In this document: piece after piece, positions 22,411 to 37,300 of the stretch
How the letters are laid out: each line of letters starts with the position of its first letter
Numbering within the stretch: the first letter of the stretch is position 1
NCBI RefSeq assembly: GCF_029227915.1
Contig: NC_079881.1
Location: 22,979,501 to 23,043,500, forward strand
Source of the DNA: Hydractinia symbiolongicarpus
Taxonomy: Eukaryota > Cnidaria > Hydrozoa > Anthoathecata > Hydractiniidae
Length of the DNA: 64,000 bases
Direction of reading: 5' to 3'
The notes under the pieces: model-generated
Seen by the model: only the letters and a program-made list of their open reading frames with translations
Told to the model about the DNA's origin: nothing
Database searches by the model: none
Position numbers and translations under genes: made by a program

Positions 22411-23982
22411 CGTACCAACATGTAATTAGTGATTTTCTTCCGATATTACTAAGTTGTATTGCTTTTAACAGTGAAACGATTGACTGTGGGTATTAATTGA
22501 ACTGATTTTGGACTGTGACCTTTTAACTGTGATAAATGAGCCAATTGGTCTCCAAGAAATAACATTCTTCTTAATTTGACATGATTGCTGGAATTCAGCG
22601 ATTACATTAGGCTATGTCGTAGCGCTTTATTTACAAACTTAGATAAATAAGTCGCGCAAAATAAATAGGAACTGTTTCAAAGACTACATTTCATTGACTT
22701 TTTAGCGGCATAAATCCGTTTGAGTTACAACGGTTGCGTCACATACTCGTACCAACATGTATTTAGCGATAGTATTCGGATATTACTAGGTTGCATCGCT
22801 TTTAACAGTGAAACGATTGACTGGGGGATTTAACTGAACTGCTCTTGGACTTTGACCTTATAAATGTGATAAATAAGCCAATTGGTCTCCAAGCAATAAC
22901 ATTCTTCTTAATTTGACATGATTGCTGGAATTCAGCGATTACATTAGGCTCTGTCGTAGCGCTTTATTTAGAAACTTAGATAAATAAGTCGCGCAGAATA
23001 AATAAGAACAGTTTCAAAGACTACATTTCATTGACTTTTTAGCGTTATAAATCCGTTTGAGTTACAACGGTTGCGTCACATATTCGTACCAGCATTTATT
23101 TAGTGATTTTTTCAAATATTACTAAGTTGTATTGCTTTTAACAGTGAAACGATTGACTGTGGGAATTAATTGAACTGATTCTGGACTGTGACTTTATAAA
23201 TGTGATAAATGAGCCAATTGGTCTCCAAGGAATAACTTTCTTCTTAATTTGACGTGAGTGCTGGAATTCAGCGATTATATTAGGCTCTGTTGTAGCGCTT
23301 TATTAAAAAATTTAGATAAATAAGTCTATTCTTACTGTGGGACCAATCCTGGCCGTTATCGCGCATTGAAGAATTAGAGACTGTTTCAAAAACTACATTT
23401 CATTTACTTTCTAGCGGCATAAATCCGTTTGAGTTTCAACAGTTGCCTCACATATTCGTACCAACATGTATTTAGTGATTTTTTTCCGATATTACTAAGT
23501 TGTATTGCTTTTAACAGTGAAACGATTGACTGTGGGAATTAATTGAACTGATTCTGGACTGTGACTTTATAAATGTGATAAATGAGCCAATTGGTCTCCA
23601 AGGAATAACTTTCTTCTTAATTTGACGTGAGTGCTGGAATTCAGCGATTACTTTAGGCTCTGTGGTAGCGCTTTAATAAAAAATTTAGATAAATAAGTCT
23701 TTTCTTACTGTGGGAATAATCCTGGCCGTTTGCACTCGCTGAATAAATAAGAACTGTTTCAAAGACTACATTTCATTGACTTTTTAGCGTTATAAATCCG
23801 TTTAAGTTACAACGGTTGCGTCACATATTCGTACCAACATGTACTTAGTGATTTTTTCCAATATTACTAAGTTGTATTGCTTTTAACAGTGAAACGATTG
23901 ACTGTGGGAATTAATTGAACTGATTCTGGACTGTGACTTTATAAATGTGATAAATGAGCCAATTGGTCTCCAAGGAATAACT

Positions 23983-24238
23983 TTCTTCTTAATTTGACGT
24001 GAGTGCTGGAATTCAGCGATTACTTTAGGCTCTGTGGTAGCGCTTTAATAAAAAATTTAGATAAATAAGTCTTTTCTTACTGTGGGAATAATCCTGGCCG
24101 TTAGCACTCGCTGAATAAATAAGAACTGTTTCAAAGACTACATTTCATTGACTTTTTAGCGTTATAAATCCGTTTAAGTTACAACGGTTGCGTCACATAT
24201 TCGTACTAACATGTATTTAGCGATAGTATTCGGATATT
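23983..24238 (+). repeat. Truncated monomer, out-of-register junction
   Basis: The monomer stops at GATAGTATTCGGATATT and passes directly into TGACGTGAGTGCTGG of the next copy near 24238, losing about 115 bp of its 3' end including GAGCCAATTGG and TTCTTCTTAAT. The breakpoint shares only a few T bases with the normal sequence, so it looks like end joining or slippage. It directly follows two near-identical 372-bp copies with CTTTAGGCTC (23649 and 24021). Confidence 0.82.
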
Positions 24239-24971
24239 TGACGTGAGTGCTGGAATTCAGCGATTACATTAGGCTCTGCGGTAGCGCTTTAATAAAAAAT
24301 TTAGATAAATAAGTCTTTTCTTACTGTGGGACCAATCCTGGCCGTTAGTTCGCGCTGAAGAAATAGAGACAGTTGCAAAAACTGCATTTCATTGACTTTC
24401 TAACGGTGTCAATCCGTTTGAGTTACAACGTTTGCGTCACATATTCGTACCAACATGTATTTAGTGATTTTTTCCAATATTACTATGTTGTATTGCTTTT
24501 AACAGTGAAACGATTGACTGTGGGAATTAATTGAACTGATTCTGGACTGTGACTTTATAAATGTGATAAATGAGCCAATTGGTCTCCAAGGAACAACTTT
24601 CTTCTTAATTTGACGTGAGTGCTGGAATTCAGCGATTACATTAGGCTCTGTGGTAGCCCTTTAATAAAAAATTTAGATAAATAAGTCTTTTCTTACTGTG
24701 GGACCAATCCTGGCCGTTAGCACGCGCTGACGAAATAGAGACAGTTGCAAAAACTGCATTTCATTGACTTTCTAACGGTGTCAATCCGTTTGAGTTACAA
24801 CGGTTGCGTCACATATTCGTACCAACATGTATTTAGTGATTTTTTCCAATATTACTAAGTTGTATTGCTTTTAACAGTGAAACGATTGACTGTGGGAATT
24901 AATTGAACTGATTCTGGACTGTGACTTTATAAATGTGATAAATGAGCCAATTGGTCTCCAAGGAATAACTT

Positions 24972-27900
24972 TCTTCTTAATTTGACGTGAGTGCTGGAAT
25001 TCAGCGATTACTTTAGGCTCTGGGGTAGTGCTTTAATAAAAAATTTAGATAAATAAGTCTTTTCTTACTGTGGGAATAATCCTGGCCGTTAGCACGCGCT
25101 GAAAAAATAGGAACAGTTTCAAAGACTACATTTCATTGACTTTCTAGCGGCATAAATCCGTTTGAGTTACAACGGTTGCGTCACATATTCGTACCAACAT
25201 GTATTTAGCGATAGTATTCGGATATTACCAGTTTGCATCGATTTTAACAGTGAAACGTTTGACTGTGGGACATAATTGAACTGATTTTGGACTTTGACCT
25301 TATAAATGTGATAAATGAGCCAATTGGTCTCCAAGCAATAACATTTTTCTTAATTTGACATGATTGCTGGAATTCAGCGATTACATTAGGCTCTGTCGTA
25401 GCGCTTTATTTGGAAACTTAGATAAATAAGTCGCGCAGAATAAATAAGAACAGTTTCAAAGACTACATTTCATTGACTTTTTAGCGTTATAAATCCGTTT
25501 GAGTTACAACGGTTGCGTCACATATTCGTACCAACATGTATTTAGTGATTTTTTCAAATATTACTAAGTTGTATTGCTTTTAACAGTGAAACGATTGACT
25601 GTGGGAATTAATTGAACTGATTCTGGACTGTGACTTTATAAATGTGATAAATGAGCCAATTGGTCTCCAAGGAATAACTTTCTTCTTAATTTGACGTGAG
25701 TGCTGGAATTCAGCGATTACATTAGGCTCTGTGGTAGCGCTTTATTAAAAAATTTAGATAAATAAGTCTTTTCTTACTGTGGGACCAATCCTGGCCGTTA
25801 TTGCGCATTGAAGAATTAGAGACTGTTTCGAAAACTACATTTCATTGACTTTCTAGCGGCATAAATCCGTTTGAGTTTCAACAGTTGCCTCACATATTCG
25901 TACCAACATGTATTTAGTGATTTTCTTCCAATATTACTAAGTTGTATTGCTTTTAACAGTGAAACGATTGACTGTGGTAATTAATTGAAGTGATTCTGGA
26001 CTGTGACCTCATAAATGTGATAAATGAGCCAATTGGTCTCCAAGCAATAACATTCTTCTTAATTTGACATGATTGCTGGAATTCAGCGATTGCATTAGGC
26101 TCTGTTGTAGCGCTTTATTTTAAATTTTAGATAAATGAGACTTTTCTTACTGTGGGACCAATCCTGGCCGTTAGTTCGCGCTGAAGAAATAGAGACAGTT
26201 GCAAAAACTGCATTTCATTGACTTTCTAACGGTGTCAATCCGTTTGAGTTACAACGTTTGCGTCACATATTCGTACCAACATGTATTTAGTGATTTTTTC
26301 CAATATTACTATGTTGTATTGCTTTTAACAGTGAAACGATTGACTGTGGGAATTAATTGAACTGATGCTGGACTGTGGCTTTATAAATGTGATAAATGAG
26401 CCAATTGGTCTCCAAGGAATAACTTTCTTCTTAATTTGACGTGAGTGCTTGAATTCAGCGATTACTTTAGTCTCTGTGGTAGCGCTTTAATAAAAAATTT
26501 AGATAAATAAGTCTTTTCTTACTGTGGGAATAATCCTGGCCGTTAGCACGCGCTGAAAAAATAGGAACAGTTTCAAAGACTACATTTAATTGAATTTCTA
26601 GCGGTATAAATCCGTTTGAGTTACAACGGTTGCGTCACATATTCGTACCAACATGTATTTAGCGATAGTATTCGGATATTACTAGTTTGCATCGATTTTA
26701 ACAGTGAAACGTTTGACTGTCGGACATAATTGAACTGATTTTGGACTTTGACCTTATAAATGTGATAAATGAGCCAATTGGTCTCCAAGCAATAACATTC
26801 TTCTTAATTTGACATGATTGCTGGAATTCAGCGATTACATTAGGCTCTGTCGTAGCGCTTTATTTAGAAACTTAGATAAATAAGTCGCGCAGAATAAATA
26901 AGAACAGTTTCAAAGACTACATTTCATTGACTTTTTAGCGTTATAAATCCGTTTGAGTTACAACGGTTGCGTCACATATTCGTACCAACATGTATTTAGT
27001 GATTTTTTCAAATATTACTAAGTTGTATTGCTTTTAACAGTGAAACGATTGACTGTGGGAATTAATTGAACTGATTCTGGACTGTGACTTTATAAATGTG
27101 ATAAATGAGCCAATTGGTCTCCAAGGAATAACTTTCTTCTTAATTTGACGTGAGTCCTGGAATTCAGCGATTACATTAGGCTCTGTGGTAGCGCTTTATT
27201 AAAAAATTTAGATAAATAAGTCTTTTCTTACTGTGGGACCAATCCTGGCCGTTATCGCGCATTGAAGAATTAGAGACTGCTTCGAAAACTACATTTCATT
27301 GACTTTCTAGCGGCATAAATCCGTTTGAGTTTCAACAGTTGCCTTACATATTCGTACCAACATGTATTTAGTGATTTTTATCCAATATTACTAAGTTGTA
27401 TTGCTTTTAACAGTGAAACGATTGACTGTGGGAATTAATTGAACTGATTCTGGACTGTGACTTTATAAATGTGATAAATGAGCCAATTGGTCTCCAAGGA
27501 ATAACTTTCTTCTTAATTTGACGTGAGTGCTGGAATTCAGCGATTACATTAGGCTCTGTGGTAGCGCTTTATTAAAAAAATTAGATAAATAAGTCTTTTC
27601 TTACTGTGGGACCAATCCTGGCCGTTAGCACTCGCTGAATAAATAAGACCAGTTTCAAAGACTACATTTCATTGACTTTCTAGCAGCATAAATCCGTTTG
27701 AGTTTCAACGGTTGCCTCACATATTCGTACCAACATGTATTTAGTGATTTTCTTCCAATATTACTAAGTTGTATTGCTTTTAACAGTGAAACGATTGACT
27801 GTGGGAATTAATTGAACTGATTCTGGACTGTGACCTCATAAATGTCATAAATGAGCCAATTGGTCTCCAAGCAATAACATTTTTCTTAATTTGAGATGAT

Positions 27901-30900
27901 TGCTGGAATTCAGCGATTACATTAGGCTCGGTGGTAGCGCTTTATTAAAAAATGGAGATAAATAAGTCTTCTCTTACCGTGGGACCAATCCTGCCCGTTA
28001 GCACGCGCTAAATAAATAGGAACAGTTTCAAAAACTACATTTCATTGACTTTCTAACGGCATAAATCCGTTTGAGTTTCAACGGTTGCCTCACATATTCG
28101 TACCAACATGTATTTAGTGATTTTCTTCCGATATTACTAAGTTGTATTGCTTTTAACAGTGAAACGATTGACTGTGGGAATTAATTGAACTGATTCTGGA
28201 CTGTGACCTCATAAATGTGATAAATGAGCCAATTGGTCTCAAACCAATAACATTCTTCTTAATTTGACATGATTGCTGGAATTCAGCGATTACATTAGGC
28301 TCTGTTGTAGCGCTTCATTTAAAATTTTAGATAAATAAGACTTTTCTTACTGTGGGACCAATCCTGGCCGTTAGTTCGCGCTGAAGAAATAGAGACAGTT
28401 GCAAAAACTGCATTTCATTGACTTTCTAAGGGTGTCAATCCGTTTGAGTTACAACGGTTGCGTCACATATTCGTACCAACATGTATTTAGTGAGTTTTTC
28501 CAATATTACTAAGTTGTATTGCTTTTAACAGTGAAACGATTGACTGTGGGAATTAATTGAACTGATTCTGGACTGTGACTTTATAAATGTGATAAATTAG
28601 CCAATTGGTCTCCAAGGAATAACTTTCTTCTTAATTTGACGTGTGTGCTGGAATTCAGCGATTACATTAGGCTCTGTGGTAGCGCTTTATTAAAAAATTT
28701 AGATAAATAAGTCTTTTCTAACTGTGGGACCAATCCTGGCCGTTATTGCGCATTGAAGAATTAGAGACTGCTTCGAAAACTACATTTCATTGACTTTCTA
28801 GCGGCATAAATCCGTTTGAGTTTCAACAGTTGCCTCACATATTCGTACCAACATGTATTTAGTGATTTTCTTCCAATATTACTAAGTTGTATTGCTTTTA
28901 ACAGTGAAACGATTGACTGTGGGAATCAATTGAACTGATTCTGGACTGTGACCTCATAAATGTCATAAATGAGCCAATCGGTCTCCAAGCAATAACATTC
29001 TTCTTAATTTGACATGATTGCTGGAATTCAGCGATTACATTAGCCTCGGTGGTAGCGCTTTATTAAAAAATGTAGATAAATAAGTCTTCTCTTACCGTGG
29101 GACCAATCCTGCCCGTTAGCACGCGCTAAATAAATAGGAACAGTTTCAAAAACTACATTTCATTGACTTTCTAGCGGCATAAATCCGTTTGAGTTTCAAC
29201 GGTTGCCTCACATATTCGTACCAACATGTATTTAGTGATTTTCTTCCAATATTACTAAGTTGTATTGCTTTTAACAGTGAAACGATTGACTGTGGGAATT
29301 AATTTAACTGATTCTGGACTGTGACCTCATAAATGTGATAAATGAGCCAATTGGTCTCAAAGCAATAACATTCTTCTTAATTTGACATGATTGCTGGAAT
29401 TCAGCGATTTCATTAGGCTCTGTTGTAGCGCTTCATTTAAAATTTTAGATAAATAAGACTTTTCTTACTGTGGGACCAATCCTGGCCGTTAGTTCGCGCT
29501 GAAGAAATAGAGACAGTTGCAAAAACTGCATTTCATTGACTTTCTAAGGGTGTCAATCCGTTTGAGTTACAACGGTTGCGTCACATATTCGTACCAACAT
29601 GTATTTAATGATTTTTTCCAATATTACTAAGTTGTAATGCTTTTAACAGTGAAACGATTGACTGTGGAAATTAATTGAACTGATTCTGGACTGTGACTTT
29701 ATAAATGTGATAAATTAGCCAATTGGTCTCCAAGGAATAACTTTCTTCTTAATTTGACGTAAGTGCTGGAATTCAGCGATTACATTAGTCTCTGTGGTAG
29801 CGCTTTATTAAAAAATTTAGATAAATAAGTCTTTTTTTACTGTGGGACCAATCCTGGCCGTTAGCACGCGCTGAATAAATAGGAACAGTTTCAAAGACTA
29901 CATTTCATTGACTTTCTAGCGGTATAAATCCGTTTGAGTTACAACGGTTGCGTCACATATTCGTACCAACATGTATTTAACGATAGTATTCGGATATTAC
30001 TAGTTTGCATCGATTTTAACAGTGGAACGTTTGACTGTGGGACATAATTGAACTGATTTTGGACTTTGACCTTATAAATGTGATAAATGAGCCAATTTGA
30101 CTACAAGAAATAACATTCTTGTTAATTTGACATGATTGCTGGAACTCAGCGATTACACTGGGCGCTATGGTAGCGCTTTATTAAAAAATTCAGATAAATA
30201 AGTCATTTTTTACTGTGGAACCAATCCTAGCCGTTATCGCGCATTGAAGAATTAGAGACTGTTTCAAAAACTACATTTCATTGACTTTCTAGCGGCATAA
30301 ATCCGTTTGAGTTTCAACGGTTGCCTCACATATTCGTACCAACATGTATTTAGTGATTTTTTCCAATATTACTAAGTTGTATTGCTTTTAACAGTAAAAC
30401 GATTGACTGCGGGAATTAATTGAACTGATACTGGACTGTGACTTTATAAATGTGATAAATGAGCCAATTGGTCTCCAAGGAATAACTTTCTTCTTAATTT
30501 GACGTGAGTGCTGGAATTCACCGATTACATTAGGCTCTGTGGTAGCGCTTTATTAAAAAATTTAGATAAATAAGTCTTTTCTTACTGTGGGACCAATCCT
30601 GGCCGTTAGCACTCGCTGAATAAATAAGAACAGTTTCAAAGACTACATTTCATTGACTTTTTAGCGTTATAAATCCGTTTGAGTTACAACGGTTGCGTCA
30701 CATATTCGTACCAACATGTATTTAGCGATAGTATTCGGATATTACTAGGTTGCATCGCTTTTAACAGTGAAACGTTTGACTGTGGGACTTAATTGAACTG
30801 ATTTTGGACATTGACATTATAAATGTGATAAATAAGCCAACTTGACTACAAGAAATAACAGTCTTCTTAATTTGACATCATTGCTGGAACTCAGCGATTA

Positions 30901-30970
30901 CACTGGGCGCTGAGGTAGCGCTTTGTTAAAAAAATTAAGATAAATAAGTCATTCTTTACTGTGGGACCAA
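24972..30970 (+). repeat. Diverged third copy of left-array sequence
   Basis: Positions 24972-26420 match 1-1450 at offset 24971 (shared CTCTGGGGTAGTGC and GATTGCATTAGG). About 26850-30930 match about 4080-8520 at offset 22773 and then 22400, a shift of one monomer (shared AGACTGCTTCG, CTGCCCGTTAGCACGCGCTA and TGGAACCAATCCTAG). It is an older, rearranged relative of the 7.1-kb unit. Confidence 0.75.
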
Positions 30971-33900
30971 TCCTAGCTGCATTTCATTGACTTTCTAACG
31001 GTGTCAATCCGTTTGAGTTACAACGGTTGCGTCACATATTCGTACCAACATGTATTTAGTGATTTTTTCCAATATTACTAAGTTGTATTGCTTTTAACAG
31101 TGAAACGATTGACTGTGGGAATTAATTGAACTGATACTGGACTGTGACTTTATAAATGTGATAAATGAGCCAATTGGTCTCCAAGGAATAACTTTCTTCT
31201 TAAATTGACGTGAGTGCTGGAATTCACCGATTACATTAGGCTCTGTGGTAGCGCTTTATTAAAATATTTAGATAAAAAAGTCTATTCTTACTTTGGGACC
31301 AATCCTGGCCGTTAGCACGCGCTGAAAAAATAGGAACAGTTTCAAAGACTACATTTCATTGACTTTCTAGCGGTATAAATCCGCTTGAGTTACAACGGTT
31401 GCGTCACATATTCGTACCAACATGTATTTAGCGATAGTATTCGGATATTACTAGTTTGCATCGATTTTAACAGTGAAACGTTTGACTGTGGGACATAATT
31501 GAACTGATTTTGGACTTTGACCTTATAAATGTGATAAATGAGCCAGTTTGACTACAAGAAATAACATTCATCTTAATTTGACATGATTGCTGGAACTCAG
31601 CGATTACACTGGTCGCTATGGTAGCGCTTTATTTAAAATTTTAGATAAATAAGACTTTTCTTACTGTGGGACCAGTCCTGGCCGTTAGCACGCGCTGAAT
31701 AAATAAGATCTGTTTCAAAGACTACATTTCATTGACTTTCTAGCGGCATAATACGTTTGAGTTACAACAGTTGCGTCACATATTCGTACCGACATGTATT
31801 TAGTGATTTTTTCCAATATTACTAAGTTGTATTGCTTTTAACAGTGAAACGATTGACTGTGGGAATTAAATGAACTGATTCTGGACTGTGACTTTATAAA
31901 TGTGATAAATGAGCCAATTGGTCTACAAGGAATAACTTTCTTCTTAATTTGACGTGAGTGCTGGAATTCAGCGATTACATTAGGCTCGGTGGTAGCGCTT
32001 TATTAAAAAATTAGATAAATAATCTTTTCTTACTGTGGGACCAATCCTGGCCGTTAGCACGCGCTGAATAAATAGGAACAGTTTCAAAGACTACATTTCA
32101 TTGACTTTCTAGCGGTATAAATCCGTTTGAGTTACAACGGTTGCGTCACATATTCGTACCAACATGTATTTAACGATAGTATTCGGATATTACTAGTTTG
32201 CATCGATTTTAACAGTGGAACGTTTGACTGTGGGACATAATTGAACTGATTTTGGACTTTGACCTTATAAATGTGATAAATGAGCCAATTTGACTACAAG
32301 AAATAACATTCTTGTTAATTTGACATGATTGCTGGAACTCAGCGATTACACTGGGCGCTATGGTAGCGCTTTATTAAAAAATTCAGATAAATAAGTCATT
32401 TTTTACTGTGGAACCAATCCTAGCCGTTATCGCGCATTGAAGAATTAGAGACTGTTTCAAAAACTACATTTCATTGACTTTCTAGCGGCATAAATCCGTT
32501 TGAGTTTCAACGGTTGCCTCACATATTCGTACCAACATGTATTTAGTGATTTTTTCCAATATTACTAAGTTGTATTGCTTTTAACAGTAAAACGATTGAC
32601 TGCGGGAATTAATTGAACTGATACTGGACTGTGACTTTATAAATGTGATAAATGAGCCAATTGGTCTCCAAGGAATAACTTTCTTCTTAATTTGACGTGA
32701 GTGCTGGAATTCACCGATTACATTAGGCTCTGTGGTAGCGCTTTATTAAAAAATTTAGATAAATAAGTCTTTTCTTACTGTGGGACCAATCCTGGCCGTT
32801 AGCACTCGCTGAATAAATAAGAACAGTTTCAAAGACTACATTTCATTGACTTTTTAGCGTTATAAATCCGTTTGAGTTACAACGGTTGCGTCACATATTC
32901 GTACCAACATGTATTTAGCGATAGTATTCGGATATTACTAGGTTGCATCGCTTTTAACAGTGAAACGTTTGACTGTGGGACTTAATTGAACTGATTTTGG
33001 ACATTGACATTATAAATGTGATAAATAAGCCAACTTGACTACAAGAAATAACAGTCTTCTTAATTTGACATCATTGCTGGAACTCAGCGATTACACTGGG
33101 CGCTGAGGTAGCGCTTTGTTAAAAAAATTAAGATAAATAAGTCATTCTTTACTGTGGGACCAATCCTAGCCGTTAGTTTGCGCTGAAGAAATAGAGACAG
33201 TTGCAAAAACTGCATTTCATTGACTTTCTAACGGTGTCAATCCGTTTGAGTTACAACGGTTGCGTCACATATTCGTACCAACATGTATTTAGTGATTTTT
33301 TCCAATATTACTAAGTTGTATTGCTTTTAACAGTGAAACGATTGACTGTGGGAATTAATTGAACTGATACTGGACTGTGACTTTATAAATGTGATAAATG
33401 AGCCAATTGGTCTCCAAGGAATAACTTTCTTCTTAAATTGACGTGAGTGCTGGAATTCACCGATTACATTAGGCTCTGTGGTAGCGCTTTATTAAAATAT
33501 TTAGATAAAAAAGTCTATTCTTACTTTGGGACCAATCCTGGCCGTTAGCACGCGCTGAAAAAATAGGAACAGTTTCAAAGACTACATTTCATTGACTTTC
33601 TAGCGGTATAAATCCGCTTGAGTTACAACGGTTGCGTCACATATTCGTACCAACATGTATTTAGCGATAGTATTCGGATATTACTAGTTTGCATCGATTT
33701 TAACAGTGAAACGTTTGACTGTGGGACATAATTGAACTGATTTTGGACTTTGACCTTATAAATGTGATAAATGAGCCAGTTTGACTACAAGAAATAACAT
33801 TCATCTTAATTTGACATGATTGCTGGAACTCAGCGATTACACTGGTCGCTATGGTAGCGCTTTATTTAAAATTTTAGATAAATAAGACTTTTCTTACTGT

Positions 33901-34385
33901 GGGACCAGTCCTGGCCGTTAGCACGCGCTGAATAAATAAGATCTGTTTCAAAGACTACATTTCATTGACTTTCTAGCGGCATAATACGTTTGAGTTACAA
34001 CAGTTGCGTCACATATTCGTACCGACATGTATTTAGTGATTTTTTCCAATATTACTAAGTTGTATTGCTTTTAACAGTGAAACGATTGACTGTGGGAATT
34101 AAATGAACTGATTCTGGACTGTGACTTTATAAATGTGATAAATGAGCCAATTGGTCTACAAGGAATAACTTTCTTCTTAATTTGACGTGAGTGCTGGAAT
34201 TCAGCGATTACATTAGGCTCGGTGGTAGCGCTTTATTAAAAAATTAGATAAATAATCTTTTCTTACTGTGGGACCAATCCTGGCCGTTAGCACGCGCTGA
34301 ATAAATAGGAACAGTTTCAAAGACTACATTTCATTGACTTTCTAGCGGTATAAATCCGTTTGAGTTACAACGGTTGCGTCACATA
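29960..34385 (+). repeat. Tandem block of about 2.2 kb, two units
   Basis: The units lie at about 29960-32152 and 32153-34385. The offset is 2193 bp up to the junction near 30975 and 2233 bp beyond it, because the first unit lacks 40 bp there (CCTAGC joined to TGCATTTC). Private markers shared by both include CATTCTTGTTAATTTG (30114 and 32307), AAAATATTTAGATAAAAAAG (31261 and 33494) and GATAAATAATCTTTTC. Related sequence appears again at about 34.9-37.2 kb. Confidence 0.82.
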
Positions 34386-37300
34386 TTCATACCAACATGT
34401 ATTTAGCGATAGTATTCGGATAACACTAGTTTGCATCGATTTTAACAGTAAAACGTTTAACTGTGGGACATAATTGAACTGATTTTAGACTTTGACGTTA
34501 TAAATGTGATAAATGAGCCAATTGGTATCCAAGGAATAACATTCTTCTTAATTTTACATGATTGCTGGAACTCAGCGATTACACTGGGCGCTATGGTGGC
34601 GCTTTATTAAAAAATTCAGATAAATAAGTCATTTTTTACTGTGGGACCAATCCTAGCCGTTATTACGCATTGAAAAAATAGATACTGTATCAAAAACTAC
34701 ATTTCATTGACTTTCTAGCGGTATAAATCCGTTTGAGTTACAACGGTTGCGTCACATATTCGTACCAACATGTATTTAGTGATTTTCTTCCAATATTACT
34801 AAGTTATATTGCTTCTAACAGTAAAACGATTGACTCTAGGAATTAATTGAACTGATTCTGGACTGTGACCTCATAAATGTGATAAATGAGCCAATTGGTC
34901 TCCAAGGAATAACTTTCTTCTTAATTTGACGTAAGTGCTGGAATTCAGCGATTACATTAGTCTCTGTGGTGGCGCTTTATTAAAAAATTTAGATAAATAA
35001 GTCTTTTTTTACTGTGGGACCAATCCTGGCCGTTAGCACGCGCTGAATAAATAGGAACAGTTTCAAAGACTACATTTCATTGACTTTCTAGCGGTATAAA
35101 TCCGTTTGAGTTACAACGGTTGCGTCACATATTTGTACCAACATGTATTTAACGATAGTATTCGGATATTACTAGTTTGCATCGATTTTAACAGTGGAAC
35201 GTTTGACTGTGGGACATAATTGAACTGATTTTGGACTTTGACCTTATAAATGTGATAAATGAGCCAATTTGACTACAAGAAATAACATTCTTCTTAATTT
35301 GACATGATTGCTGGAACTCAGCGATTACACTGGGCGCTATGGTAGCGCTTTATTAAAAAATTCAGATAAATAAGTCATTTTTTACTGTGGAACCAATCCT
35401 AGCCGTTATCGCGCATTGAAGAATTAGAGACTGTTTCAAAAACTACATTTCATTGACTTTCTAGCGGCATAAATCCGTTTGAGTTTCAACGGTTGCCTCA
35501 CATATTCGTACCAACATGTATTTAGTGATTTTTTCCAATATTACTAAGTTGTATTGCTTTTAACAGTAAAACGATTGACTGTGGGAATTAATTGAACTGA
35601 TACTGGACTGTGACTTTATAAATGTGATAAATGAGCCAATTGGTCTCCAAGGAATAACTTTCTTCTTAATTTGACGTGAGTGCTGGAATTCACCGATTAC
35701 ATTAGGCTCTGTGGTAGCGCTTTATTAAAAAATTTAGATAAATAAGTCTTTTCTTACTGTGGGACCAATCCTGGCCGTTAGCACTCGCTGAATAAATAAG
35801 AACAGTTTCAAAGACTACATTTCATTGACTTTTTAGCGTTATAAATCCGTTTGAGTTACAACGGTTGCGTCACATATTCGTACCAACATGTATTTAGCGA
35901 TAGTATTCGGATATTACTAGGTTGCATCGCTTTTAACAGTGAAACGTTTGACTGTGGGACTTAATTGAACTGATTTTGGACATTGACATTATAAATGTGA
36001 TAAATAAGCCAATTTGACTACAAGAAATAACAGTCTTCTTAATTTGACACCATTGCTGGAACTCAGCGATTACACTGGGCGCTGAGGTAGCGCTTTGTTA
36101 AAAAAATTAAGATAAATAAGTCATTCTTTACTGTGGGACCAATCCTAGCCGTTAGTTTGCGCTGAAGAAATAGAGACAGTTGCAAAAACTGCATTTCATT
36201 GACTTTCTAACGGTGTCAATCCGTTTGAGTTACAACGGTTGCGTCACATATTCGTACCAACATGTATTTAGTGATTTTTTCCAATATTACTAAGTTGTAT
36301 TGCTTTTAACAGTGAAACGATTGACTGTGGGAATTAATTGAACTGATACTGGACTGTGACTTTATAAATGTGATAAATGAGCCAATTGGTCTCCAAGGAA
36401 TAACTTTCTTCTTAAATTGACGTGAGTGCTGGAATTCAGCGATTACATTAGGCTCTGTGGTAGCGCTTTATTAAAATATTTAGATAAAGAAGTCTATTCT
36501 TACTTTGGGACCAATCCTGGCCGTTAGCACGCGCTGAATAAATAGGAACAGTTTCAAAGACTACATTTCATTGACTTTCTAGCGGTATAAATCCGCTTGA
36601 GTTACAACGGTTGCGTCACATATTCATACCAACATGTATTTAGCGATAGTATTCGGATATTACTAGTTTGCATCGATTTTAACAGTGAAACCTTTGACTG
36701 TGGGACATAATTGAACTGATTTTGGACTTTGACCTTATAAATGTGATAAATGAGCCAGTTTGACTACAAGAAATAACATTCATCTTAATTTGACATGATT
36801 GCTGGAACTCAGCGATTACACTGGTCGCTATGGTAGCGCTTTATTTAAAATTTTAGATAAATAAGTCATTCTTTACTGTGGGACCAATCCTAGCCGTTAG
36901 TTTGCGCTGAAGAAATAGAGACAGTTGCAAAAACTGCATTTCATTGACTTTCTAACGGTGTCAATCCGTTTGAGTTACAACGGTTGCGTCACATATTCGT
37001 ACCAACATGTATTTAGTGATTTTTTCCAATATTACTAAGTTGTATTGCTTTTAACAGTGAAACGATTGACTGTGGGAATTAATTGAACTGATACTGGACT
37101 GTGACTTTATAAATGTCATAAATGAGCCAATTGGTCTCCAAGGAATAACTTTCTTCTTAAATTGACGTGAGTGCTGGAATTCAGCGATTACATTAGGCTC
37201 TGTGGTAGCGCTTTATTAAAATATTTAGATAAAGAAGTCTATTCTTACTTTGGGACCAATCCTGGCCGTTAGCACGCGCTGAATAAATAGGAACAGTTTC

